This document shows, piece after piece, positions 26,301-38,034 of a stretch of 64,000 nucleotides of DNA. The stretch is from NCBI GenBank assembly GCA_034620365.1, contig JAQGEQ010000299.1, forward strand, positions 620,001 through 684,000, written 5' to 3'. Both the position numbers and the translations under genes were made by a program. Source of the stretch: Pegea sp. RAD2-039 (Eukaryota > Chordata > Thaliacea > Salpida > Salpidae). The notes beneath the pieces are model-generated. The model was given only the letters and a program-made list of their open reading frames with translations, did no database searches and had not been told where the DNA came from. Positions within the stretch are counted from its first letter, which is position 1; every line of letters starts with the position of its first letter.

Positions 26301-29300
26301 AAAACTTAACTTCAATATCTTCATCTAATCCTCAACCTACAGATTCACATTTGAATATTTTTAATTCTTTTTTTTTCAATTCATTTCATAACATTATCTA
26401 ATTAGTAATAATCAAAATCAATTATTCAGCTCTGAAATCAATTTCTCCTCACCTTTAATATCATCAACCAACGACGTCTTATAAAATTAACAATTACGTC
26501 ATCTCTAAACCATTTTCAGGAAACTACGAGTACATCATCTTCAACACCAACCAAAAAACTACCAATTACAACACCAAATGGAAGTAATCCATCTGAACAA
26601 GATGATGAACAACGAATCGAACCTATGAATAAATTCCCAACAATGCCAGGACACGTGACAACTACATCTTCCGATCTAAAAAATCTTCGGCATCAAAACG
26701 AACTTTTACGGCAAGCTCTAACTCAGAGGTCGGTGCTAAAATTTTATCATCTGCTAGTTACTGCTACTTAGGGTATGCTGAGGGGGGATAGAGGCTTGTT
26801 TTTACGAGACTGTGTATACTCTGCTACTTCTCATAAATTTTTAATAGATATCACAGAATAGGCAAGTTGAATTTTAGATCTTCATCTTGTTCACTCACAA
26901 ACTCTTTTTCAGATTGCTGCTCCTTGCTTCAATCCTAGCTAAGATCATTTTTAAATATTTTCATTTCAGATTCGACTTTATCCAAAATTTATCGATTTGT
27001 TTTTCTTCTTCGTTTTAGATGACACGAACAATTTTGCTCTTTTTTACTACATCTTCCAAATATTTTGAAGAAGTCTTTATCTCTTGAAAAGTCGTGAAAT
27101 TTGTTGAATGTTGATTCAATGCTGATAATTTTTACGATATTTTGTTAGGTTTCGTGCCATGAAATTTGTGAAATATTGAAAATTCAAAGCTTTCTTATCA
27201 CAGTTGTTATCCTGATTTTCTCATAATAACTCATTCATTAGTTTATTATTGATTAAAGTCTTCTTCATCTCATCTTCTTCATCTAAACTTCGATTTTTCT
27301 TCTTCAGTTTCATATTTTCAGCAAAAGTTTTTAAGTGGTTGATAAGTTTCAAATTTATATTGATGTCATTTTGAAGAGAGATTAAAAACAAGTATAAAAA
27401 GAAGAAGATCATCTTGTTCTTATTGATTATATCTCTTCAATAGCTATCTTAACTAAATCCTCATTGATTTCGTAAACTTTCTTTTACTTAATAATTGAAA
27501 ATAGATGAATTTTGGAATAATGTTGACTCGTATTTCGAATATTATCCAAAAATCAATTAAATCTTTTTCTTCAAACATTATCAAGGTCAACTTTATTTCA
27601 AATTTATTAAAATATTAATTTTAGTATTTAATTTATATTCAAAACTTTCGCTAAATTTTACCTAAAACATCTACAAAAGTATGTTTGGTGGAATTACATC
27701 TCAAATACCTTTTAATATTTCTTATATCACCAAATTTAGCTACAATTGAAATTGAATTTGAAATTTTTTAACAATTAATTGTTACTTGAAAGGTGTAAAA
27801 ACTTGTATAGATTTTCTTACACCTTTGAAATTACAGTAACAGAACATTATTGATTTTTAGCTTTGCTTTTGGCATTCAATGTTTTAGTATTGGTTGTATA
27901 GTGGTAACCACAGTTAGTAGATAAATGGTTGTTTAATCTTCACCACCATACCACCAATTTCATTTCTTTTTATTCACTTCAAATAGAAAACTGGTAAATT
28001 GCGTTGGTATCTTATTTCAACGGGTTACTTCTCAATTTTTCGTTTTTTAATCTTACAAATCAGTTGACTATTTGAAGTAATTCTCGCTTGGTTTCAATTA
28101 TCTGTGTATGAAGTTGGCTAGATAAAGCGGTTTGCTTTATATACTTTATCTCTTCAATCCATCAGGAGTTGATTTATGAGTTTAGAGTCACTTTTCCACA
28201 GAGAATTCCTTCATAATGATTTATGAAAAGAAGCGATAAAGTTTTTTTTGTGCAATTTATACAAATACTCAAATGTTGGTCCACTAACTTCTCTACCTCC
28301 TCATCTAATCTCAAACCATCTTCTATTTTCAATCATCAAATGCGGAGAAAAACAAAATTGGATTTAAACCCTCTAACCCCTTACCAACCGTATTATACTT
28401 CACATTTTTGTAACCTGTTTTTTTTCAGCAATTCAAATACTAAAAAGTGGGAAGCTGAAATGCAGAACCTCAAAACAACCAACTCTCGCCTAACTGCAGC
28501 TCTTCAAGATTCGATGACAAGTGTCGACCAGTGGCATCGTCAGCTAGCTACGTACAAAGAAGAAAATGAAAAACTAAAACGAAAAGTAAAACACTTAAGA
28601 ATGTTGAAATGTGAAGTTTGTACATCTAGTCAATTCCTCTTTATACCACAGAATAATTCCCATCAAATATTAATCAAAACTAAAAGATTCAATTCTTCAT
28701 CAACGATCAAATTTATCAAAAGTAATTCACTTGAGAGTAGGTCACCTGCTGCTTGCATTCATTATCAAATCTTTCATATCTTCATTTAAATTCTGTTCTT
28801 TTGCTTATAATTCAGTTGATAAAGTTTAGATTGGCCTATTAACCTCTTCCTTCAGATCGATATTTTAACTTATCAACATTCATTTTGAATATTTAATGAG
28901 GAAACATATAATGAGTACAAATGTCTTATCTTGTGAGTTTATGGCGAAGAGATTACATTTTTGGGTAATCACAAATCTTCTTCCACTAAAACCACTTATC
29001 TGGATTTATTTCAATCATTTCATCTAAAAACAGATAAAATAAATCTTCGATTTTCAAACAAACTTTTCTTGATCTTTAAATCAATCAAAGCTCGATTCAA
29101 CTGATTCTTTATTCTGATTGGTTGTTGACTTGCAGTTAAACGAAGCGGAACGTTCTCACAAACATGATTCAGATGGTGTAAACGACCAACTAGAACAACT
29201 TCAGCGACAAATGAATCAACTGCAACTTGAAAATAGTGAAAAAACTCAAGAATGTAATCTACTACAACAAAAAATAGGATTACTTGCTGCAATTGAAAGA

Positions 29301-29679
29301 CAACATACAGACTGTACAAATCGTTTCAAGGTTTACTTCTTCATCAATCATCTAATTTGTGATTAAATAATCTTCATCTAAAGCTGGATTTGATCTCTAA
29401 CAACCAATCTCTTCATCTGTTAGATCAATAATTTCTCTGATAAACCACTCCCACTTATACATCATCTTCTCTTATTTTAATATTATCAAAACTTCCATTT
29501 TCAATCTTCAGAAATCTCAAGAAGAGTGTGTCTCTCTCAAAAACCGACTTCAAGCCTTTGAAGAGCGGATGACGTCATTGTCGCGCGAGAAGCATCAACG
29601 ACAAAGAATGGTTACTGAGTTGACAAATCGAGTTTCTGAGATCTCAGACATCCTACAGCAACTTCAGGCATCATCTTGA
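23321..29679 (+). CDS. homer: Homer scaffold protein (EVH1 plus coiled coil)
   Basis: Eight coding exons: 23321-23325, 23770-23926, 23983-24140, 24337-24448, 26520-26728, 28429-28585, 29136-29330, 29512-29679; 386 residues. The first coding exon is only ATGGG followed by GTCAGT; joined to exon 2 it reads [14 protein letters not shown], matching the MGEQPIF start of Homer proteins. Exons 2-4 encode the EVH1 domain, with [42 protein letters not shown] and VYGLGF. Exon 5 is a Ser/Thr/Pro-rich linker. Exons 6-8 are a coiled coil with the family signature [10 protein letters not shown] and QW..QLA.YKEE. Homer binds proline-rich motifs in metabotropic glutamate receptors, IP3 and ryanodine receptors and Shank, and multimerises by its coiled coil at synapses or muscle. 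Intron 4 is 2.1 kb and intron 5 is 1.7 kb. An AATAAA lies about 110 bp after the stop (29790-29795). Confidence 0.93.
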
Positions 29680-32354
29680 ACAGCTCTAAACGGTCCTTAA
29701 AGACTTTTTGGTGATGTAGACTTAAGATCTTCAGATTTCTGGATGATGTCAATGATGTATAAGTTTGCAAAGAGCGGAAAGTCTCACTAAATAAACGATC
29801 ATTTCAACTTCATTTTGAATATTGTGTATTTTATAAAGTTTTCATCTCAACTAATCTTTCACGAATTCTTTGAACTAACTTCCAGTTAAATTCTGAACTT
29901 CATCATATTTCAAGTCAAAAAGTTTTGTCAGTTTTGAGTTATCTACAGCAGCATATGGTAACTGGTAGAAGCATGAAAATTTTATTATCAGTTAGTGTTT
30001 CATCGACATTTTCTCAACTTTTCTAACACATTTCCTTTTAAAGTTTTCGAAAAATTTTCAAAAGATATTTGATTCGATGAAATGATGTTTAAATGAGAAT
30101 ATTTGTGATATCTTTTCACTTTTCATTTTGATGTCTGATGGTAGTTTTGAGTTTCTTGAAATATTGCTGAAGGTTTATAAAAAGTCTTAAAAATGTTCTT
30201 GATATTTTTCTGCGATGTGTTTTTGACTATTTTTTACACGAAATTTTCACGTGAATTTATCGATTTGAATTTATTCATTGATTACTTGTGTAACATTTAA
30301 GTCTTTTTTCATAAACTTCCTGTTAGTACCAATATTTAACAATTTTCTATTTTTTTAAACATTTGAAATTTTAAATAAAACAATTTGATAAATAAATAGT
30401 TAAAAGATCGACTTCTGCATGTGATTACATCAAGATCTTCTTCTGAAAAATCTTTTTCTACTTTTTGCATGATTCACTGATGAGTACAACTTTTAAAGAA
30501 GCTAGTTGAATGTCTACATGCTGCTTATAGTTTTTTATTTTTCATATTTTTATTTAATGCCAATTACTTTTTGTGAAAACTTTTCTAGAATTTTAAAACT
30601 TCTAATTTATATCTTTGATGTAAATCTAAGTAGTTTTCTGCAATTTTCAAAAAATGTCGTTATTTGTCTTATCTTATTATCAATTTATTTTCTATGTATT
30701 GACTAAAAATAAGTTCATCTTTGATAATCAACTTCTTAAGACCTATTTCTAGTTCACTTGCTTTTTATTTTGCTTTTCAAACATTTAATGCATAGCAGCT
30801 TCAATTATTGATATCTAATTCATATTTTATTTCATTAGAATGTTTATTTCTGATTATTTATAAAGATTGAAAACAGTCGATAGAGAAAGTTTTCTTATTT
30901 TCTTGTTTTTAAAAAACAATTTTTTGCTGTCTCTTTTCTGTACAGTTTTATATGAACGATTTTCTTTCTTTTTAATTGTGGCAAGAGAAGTTTGTTAATT
31001 GGTTGTCAGATATTTTTCTCTATTTTTTATTTCTTGATTGAAATTATCTTAAATTGAAATAAAAAGTTTGAAGTTACAAATATAGAAATCGAATTATTTC
31101 AACTTAGTAAATGAAAAGTGTAAAAATTTATTCCCTGATTTTGAGATTATCTTAAAGATTTTTTAAAGATTAATTTTCACGATTAAGCTTTCTTGATAAT
31201 CTTAAACCTATAAAATATATCTACAAATACCTTTCAATCTGGATATAACAACTTGTCATTCATAATAGAGAGGTGGATAAACAAAATTTCGATTGACATT
31301 TTAAAATGATTATTTTATTTAGTATGTTCTTTCAATAAATTTCAATTTAACACCAACTTCGATTATTTATCTTATAAGAATTGATTTGTCCTGCACTACT
31401 GACAATGTAAGAATATTTTTATTAAAAGTTTTGCTTTATTTAGTAATTTAAGTCTCTTTTTGTGTTTCAATCTATTATTAAGTCATCACAAATTTAATTA
31501 TTTAAAGAAAACACTTTGCTAAGTACGTCGTTAAAAATAAATTGATTTTGAAAGTATAGAAAACATTTAGGTTTTGTCTTCTGCAGCTTATTTCTAAAGA
31601 TTTTTGTATTTGATGGTTTAAATAATATAAAACCACAATTATTTTGTTTACCAAAAGTATTCATTACTTTAAAAAAATCAGTTTATTCATAACAAAAAGA
31701 TATTTGAAAAGAATTATCTCCAACAACATTTTTTTAACTTTGCAGGATACCTCTGTTAATTTGAATTTAAATCATAAAAAATACTCTGCCAATAAAATAC
31801 TTTGCATATAATAAAGATTCTAATATTTATAGTTTGCTTTAAGAGGTTTACTGTTTAGTTTATGTAAAATAATAAAAATTTACAGCAAAATCAATAAAAC
31901 TTCTACAGCTATCTAAAAATATTCATTAAAACTACCATTCAATTTATAATGTATAATAGATACAAATAAAATGTATGATTAAGAATTAGCAACAAAAAAT
32001 ATAGAAGTTTTAATGTAATAAATAAATTGTCAACACATTTTTTTGAAAAGTTGTTTTCATATGAGTTATTCAAATTAGTAAAATAAATTGCAATTGTTCT
32101 GTCTTATATAATCTATCATATTTTAATCTTTTAGGGTTGCTTATTTACAAATAAATAAAAACTTGTTTGGTTTTAATAAAATGATCATTTTTTTCTTAAA
32201 CCAAAACCTGTGGGTGCTTTTAGTCATGGGCTTGTCAATTTTTATAAATTTTGGCCATTTTTCAAACTTTATGTTATTCAAAGTAAGTTAATTTCGTTGA
32301 AAATTTTGTAGATTTTAATGCAAAAGCTCTCAATAAAAATAAGTTATAAGTTGA

Positions 32355-32600
32355 ATCAGAAGTTGAACCGTTATAATATTGCCAACATTGTCAGTTCTAT
32401 ACTGTGATTTTTTCCTTTTTTATATTATTAACATTCTAAGTAATTGTTCACTGTAATATAATTTGAGAACTACTGAAATGCCATGTGTTACATATTTTGC
32501 TTTCTATATTTCTAACTTAATAGATGTTATTTGTGAGAATGTGTTAGCGGGAGGTGCTCTCTTCAGGGAAACTCCTTCGCATTTATTAAAATAAATAAAT
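32355..32600 (+). mobile_element. 5'-truncated LINE 3' tail (copy 2)
   Basis: From GAAGTTGAACCGTTATAATA this stretch matches the reverse complement of the region just downstream of the decayed reverse transcriptase at 53610-53850, including CTGTGATTTTTTCC, TTGTTCACTGT, ACTACTGAAAT and GTGAGAATG...GTTAGCG, and ends in CGCATTTATT followed by an AAATAAATAAAT tail. Copy 3 at about 5535-5665 shares the last 120 bases. The similarity begins abruptly, as expected for 5' truncation during LINE insertion. Confidence 0.75.
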
Positions 32601-33499
32601 CAGAAAAAATTAAAAGTTAAAATGTTTAATCTTTTTGGTATTTGATTGAAAATACAAGAATTCAAATACATCATAATACACTAAATCTACATATCAGTTC
32701 AATATTGCTTTATTTAACAAATGCTTTAAAAAATTACAAAATATGTGAAGAAGTTTGTTATAGAATGAAAATTTTCTTAAAGTTTTCTCTAATATGTTAT
32801 AACTAAACAAATTCAAGTCGTAGTAGACTTTTAAAACGATAAAACTTAACTAAGAACTTAAGAAGCAAAACACTAGAACTAAGTTTTAAAAGAAGAATAC
32901 AAAAAAATCAAAAATAATTAAATATTTCATGATTATAACAATTTTGTTATCAAGTTGGCAGTCATCAAATTTGATGGAATTTTTTTTTATAATTCAATTA
33001 AGTATAAAAACATTGGAATTTCAAAGTTAATAACAATTTCCCGATTTTTCTAAAAAAAATCAGATAGAAGGTCTTGTATCAGAATAATTGAAGATAATCG
33101 AATTACATAATTTATATCAAGTCTAATTAAGTTTAGAATTTGTTTTTCTAAATAATTTACTTTTATAAATAATTTACTTTTACTTGGACGGTTTTGTAAT
33201 TATAATTAGAATTTAAACGTTTCTGGTTATATTATTTCCTAATATTGTGTAACCACAATAACAGCTATACATATTTACTAATTTACGAAAATTGTACACG
33301 AATTGAAACCAAATCTGAGGCGATATCATTAAACAAACCGGACATATTGATAATTCAAAATAGGACTTTTTTCCACTGTAACAGATTCTCAGGTTATTTT
33401 TGAAATTGCTCAGTTTGACAGCAATTGTTAATGTAAAATGCTAAGGATTCATACAAAAGTAGTAGCTATTAACTATGAAACAAACAAGTTGTAAAATAA

Positions 33500-33735
33500 T
33501 TTTTTTTCTAAAATATGTTTGGAGGTTTCATGTGCTTGCTTCATGAGCTGTGATGCAAGCACGTGAACGCCTATCAAGTTAATGTAGCAAAGCGGATAAA
33601 CGCAGAAGAAATAGATACGTCGCGTATACAATCGCTTTGCAGAAAGAAAATAGCCTATCGGCTGGTATCGAACCCTCGCTTCGAGATTACCGCGCAGAAA
33701 TTTAACTAACGGTCTAAGTGAACGTTTGAATTTTG
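33500..33735 (-). mobile_element. Possible tRNA-derived SINE
   Basis: A G+C-richer island in A+T-rich DNA. Read on the minus strand it contains GTTAGTTAAA, then TTTCTGCGCGGTAATC and GAGGGTTCGATACC. The last is a good RNA polymerase III B box and the whole order matches the D arm, anticodon arm and T arm of a tRNA. The arms do not fold into a proper cloverleaf: the T stem is only partly paired and the acceptor stem is missing. It is best read as a tRNA-derived SINE head with about 150 bp of unrelated body (33500-33650), or a tRNA pseudogene. Confidence 0.45.
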
Positions 33736-33977
33736 TCATTTTAATTTTAAATAAAAAAAACTTTTTTGATGTCAAAGTTTATTGTTAAAGTGGCGAAAAA
33801 ATCATATTTAAAAAGAAATTAAAAAGATTATCTTTATTATTACGGATAAGTTGAAGTGCCATGTCTCAAAAGATTTGCAGATATGATCGTCTGATTAAAG
33901 AAGGGTAAGAAATCTTGCCTTAATCGAAACATCGTAAATAAAACCCAACTGTGAATAAAATCAAAACATTTTAGCTA

Positions 33978-35694
33978 CTAATCAACCACAGCTGGAAGTA
34001 TTACTTCATCTCGCCCTTCAATAACATCACCAATCAGATGAAAAAACTTTTCTTTGCCAGTACGATAAAATGGGATATAGCGTTCCTAAAGTTTGAAAGT
34101 TCAAGGATTTAAAAATAGAAATTTTTAACTTTTATAACGAATTAAATGATACAAGACTCTCACTTGTCCTCTTGTGCAGAAAACTAGTTCCATTTGAACA
34201 TACTCTTTAGCCACTTCCAGGTAACTTGCAATGTTTATAAATACTTCTTCAGTGGTTTGTTCTTGATGTATAATCGCCAAACTAAACGAATGAGGTCTTC
34301 TGTTTGGGTAGAAGGTCACAGATATTTTTACTTCTGAACTTTGTATCTAAAATTTAAAGAGCTCTCGTCTATTAGTTAGACACGATTTTGTATGATGGTT
34401 AAAAAAAATAACATCACTACGTTGATATCTTCAACTGGAAAACTATAAATGGATAAAGTCGGGCCAAAGTCCTGATTAAACCCATTCAAGTCGTTATAAA
34501 TTTCATTAAGCGATACATTTTCCGAATAGATATTCACAATTCTTTCTTTCCAAATTCTTACAATCACATTCTTGGTTCTACCCTTCTTGGCCTAAATAAA
34601 TTGTAATATTGAAAAGCATACAGCAATTGTTATTCGTGACAATTTTTACCAAATCTTTTTTAGCCAATTCAGAAAGAAGCTCAGGGTGTTCATAGACAAC
34701 AAAGTTCATAAGACTTGTAGGATAAGGAAAATTGAAAATAGTACACCCATACAAACCAACTTTCACGTAGAACACCATGTATCTAAAATACTGTTATCAG
34801 TACTTAACTATCAAGCCAAGATCGTACGGTTTGAAGCCTTGAAGATTGTGATCAAAAGAAACATGGTGGTCATCAAAGTAATGCCAGCGGTCACCAACTA
34901 AAATTTTTGTAATGTAGTGTCCACGTGTGCGACTATTTCAAGGAAATCGGGGCTGTAAATTGCAGACTGTGAATATAAAAGCCACGATATTACCTGTGAT
35001 AGATGATGCTCTTTAGGCTGAATTCCGGGAAATTTCCTTCATTATAATCATTCAGGTTCAGAACTTGTGGAATTTCGATCAAATTATCTGTTTTTATTCT
35101 ATTTTCAGGTTCAGGTTCAGAATTGTAGTTAAGAACCACGATCAAAACTTCTGGCACAGAAGTTAAGTGAACAGATCTTCTAATAGTTTTGGAACATTTT
35201 ACTGAATGATCGAAGCATTCTTTCATATCAACATCTTCTCTAAAGCTTCTTGATAAACACTGACTTAGATCTTCATCATCATCGTTCACGTACAAATTCA
35301 GCATCTTTTCCTTCCTACTTTCTTTATGTTTCTTATTTGCAACACAAGTCCAGCTGGTCGCTACATCGAAGCTAAGCAAGGCGGTCAAGACACCAAGTTC
35401 TTCACATTCAAGTTCTTCCATCAAGTAATATAGAAACTCGGAGGAGTCCTGTTGTATCCCCTCTTCCCTACCGTTTTTTATATCTATATATTTCATAAGT
35501 TCGCAAATGTTTTCAGCAGGATTATTCGAGTGATTATATAAACTATTAATTGCTGTAAACAGATGATATAAGCCGCTCGGAGGAGGATGAACCTTTAATA
35601 ATTTTTCTCGGATCAAATCTATGTGATAGAGATTTTGGACAATCACACTGGCATAGCAGCTGGTTCCTTTATTTTCAATTCCCACGACTCTCAT
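33978..35694 (-). CDS. USP7-like ubiquitin-specific protease, compact form
   Basis: Six exons: 34994-35694, 34828-34932, 34650-34782, 34421-34591, 34164-34346, 33978-34085; 466 residues. All introns are 45-78 nt. The USP (C19) catalytic domain starts at residue 4: the Cys box is GIENKGTSCY with C13 as nucleophile and N8 near the oxyanion hole; Q81-Q82-D83 SSEFL is the conserved QQD region; the His box is GHY with H239; WHYFDD supplies the Asp at 254-255; the core ends with the strand YMVFYV. It removes ubiquitin from proteins. About 190 residues follow that resemble the ubiquitin-like C-terminal part of USP7 in position and strand pattern, ending PAVVD. The N-terminal TRAF/MATH domain of USP7 is absent and the zinc-binding fingers Cys pairs are not obvious. 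Catalytic residues are intact, so it is probably active. Assignment to the USP7/47 group is an inference. Confidence 0.85.
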
Positions 35695-38034
35695 ATCGGA
35701 CTGGAAGCTTAACCAAAATTACCAGATACTAAAAGGTCTTGATCAAGACTACAAAACTAAATAACGCAAACACAACTGTAATTTACAATAGAAATCAAAT
35801 TAAAATTGTTCAAACAGAAGTGATACACTTATTTACTAGAAAGAAACTAAAAGATATGCAAATACAATAAAATAATTTAAAAGCTACTAAAACCTGAAAT
35901 TAAAACTCGACTTAAAGTTTTCAGTTAAAAAATACTTCAGTAGAGGAAGGACTGAATATAATGGAAATATTTTCAGCTATTTAAAAGACGTTTTTATACT
36001 TTTTTTCTAATAAATTTTAGCAGAAAAGCTTTTTTTTGATATAAATTATCACAGTCATTATTTATGTGTTAGGAAATATATGAATAAATAATTAAAGTTT
36101 TAACATTTTCAGATTATTCTTTCATTTTTTGTGAAAAGCATTTTTTACTACATGCTTGAATTTGTTTCGACATTTTTAGAAATATTGTTCTCAATTCCAG
36201 TTTAAAATCCTAAGAATATAACTTTTTAAACAACCTGTGAGCTACAAAAAGACATTGGATAAGCTAACCGGAAGAATTAGCTTAGCAGAAATGCGATGTA
36301 ACTTGCTATGCTTATTTCTCTTCATTTCAACACTTTACAGTAAAAAAATTTGAAAGATTAGAAAATAGACCAGTCTATCTATCTCTATGTACCCACAAAA
36401 AGATTCCAGATTTTATTGAAAGTTTTTATTTTTGTTTTATAATTATGTATTCTAGAACATTTTAAAGTGGTGTGGACGTCTGACTGATAAACCCTTCTCG
36501 CGTGGGTTCCAACTCTAACTCGTCATCAAAGATACAATAAATCGCACTAACTATCGAGTCGAATGGTATCTTCTCCAAACTATGTCTTGAGGTTACTTCA
36601 GGAGAAGCAAAGACTATGGGAGAAAACACAAACGGAAATCTACTTGTCCTCGATGTCACTGTCCCAAGTCACTGGGTCGTTTGACCGAGCATCGGGTCTA
36701 AAGAAAGGGTTTAATACTCTCGATATAATCAAGTCCCATTTACAGGCATCTACTGCTTCGTAAAAGACCTTAGCCAAAAAATAATGTCGATTTTGACTAA
36801 AATGAAACTTAAAAGGTTAAAATCTATTTCGGTTATTTGAAGTAATTACAAAAGTATTTTACTATTTCTGAGTGATTTCTATTAAGTTACTATTTTGGCT
36901 TTAAATGATTTGACTAATTTTAAAAATAATTTTTTTTTTATTTTTACCTTATTTAAGCTTCAAGAAGCTACAGAAAATTAAACCTAAAATTGTTTGATTT
37001 GATCATTAATATTTGATGGTTTATAAATGATTAGTATTATTTTGTAAGTGAAATAGTTACGCAAGTCAGTGTATGTTGTAATTAATGCCCTGTAAGTATA
37101 TTAACTTACAACGTCAACTTTTAAATCAGCAAGTTTTAATCTAACACCCTGCTTTTAGCTACAAATGCATATCAAGCTTTTTAAGTATTGAAACACTTTG
37201 TTTTAATGTTTGCTTTATTCTAATAAGCAAAAGTCTTTTTTGATAATACCATGATAAGAAATACTGAAAACAGATCACTAAAGGGTGATTTTTATCTGTG
37301 TTCACTAAAAGTTTAATCTAAGTTTTCTTTTGTAAAGTTAATAATACAAACTTTTTAAACTTTTTGGTTTCTGTGAAATAATTTTTGAATAAACGTGAAG
37401 TTTATCAATTCAAAAAAAAGTCACAAATCTTTAAAATATGTTCCACGGAAATCAAATATTTTTAATAATGCTATTCTACCTATTTGATATTAGTTTTACA
37501 AATTATGGCAACTATGATTATATTTTTAATTTATGTTCTAACTGTAGTATTAGCTATAAAAAAGCTATTAACAAATTTTGACAAAGATTGGTTATGCTAA
37601 GTCAAATAATTGATTTTAAATAATTAATGGTGGTTATGATGAGATAACTCATCTACTCTGCTCACATTTGCAACACTAATCTATGAACTTTGATCAAACT
37701 TAAGGATAATTTTTGCTACGTGGGCATTTTGCTTATAATGAAGAACTCTTTTGTCATATATAAGCAAAAATGTGGCTGATTTTTAAGCAAACGCAAAAAG
37801 AATGGCTGAAAAAATGTTTAAGATATTTTAAGGTTTATGTCAGTTTTATAAAAGTTGTTAGAGTTTTATATAAGTTTTTAGTTTTGTTTGTAAAGTAATC
37901 ACAGGTTTATGATAATCATTATAAAAACCTTAAGTTATAGTCGGTTTTAAGATATTCATACCATTTCAAATATTACAAATAACAAATTTTAATTGTAAAG
38001 AATCAAACTCTTTGTATGTGAGTAAAACTAAAAG
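35695..38034. other. Intergenic, no gene seen
   Basis: About 2.3 kb between the divergent USP-like (-) and sugar-carrier (+) genes. A+T rich apart from the tRNA-like island at about 36455-36765. No coding exon found. Confidence 0.5.
36455..36765 (+). mobile_element. Possible tRNA(Leu/Ser)-derived SINE
   Basis: A sharp-edged island of about 300 bp with much higher G+C than its surroundings. Near its left end it reads GTGTGGACGTCTGACTGATAA and then CTCGCGTGGGTTCCAACTC. This resembles the anticodon arm, variable arm and T arm of a class II tRNA (Leu/Ser), with a near-consensus polymerase III B box. The remaining 230 bp have no long ATG-started frame with coding character. A tRNA-headed SINE is the simplest explanation; a tRNA pseudogene inside another repeat is possible. 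Confidence 0.4.

Larger units (their letters stand above)
29680..33977. other. Intergenic, repeats but no gene
   Basis: About 4.3 kb of A+T-rich sequence between the Homer stop and the end of the USP-like gene, which converges on it. The first part is the Homer 3' untranslated region. It holds a LINE tail (about 32355-32600) and a tRNA-like island (about 33500-33735), listed separately. No coding exon was found. Confidence 0.5.

Noticed and set aside
28223-28789. 188-codon open frame overlapping Homer
   Set aside because: Only its middle (28429-28585) is a real exon of Homer; the ends are intron read through in the same frame and show no coding character.
33500-33735. Functional tRNA gene
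   Set aside because: The T stem is incomplete and no acceptor stem can be paired, so only a tRNA-derived repeat or pseudogene is supported.
34797-34932. Ending the USP-like gene at the TGA at 34797 (reading ...GLIVKY)
   Set aside because: Splicing at GTACGA (34827) restores the family's last catalytic-domain strand (YMVFYV) and leads in frame through three further exons.
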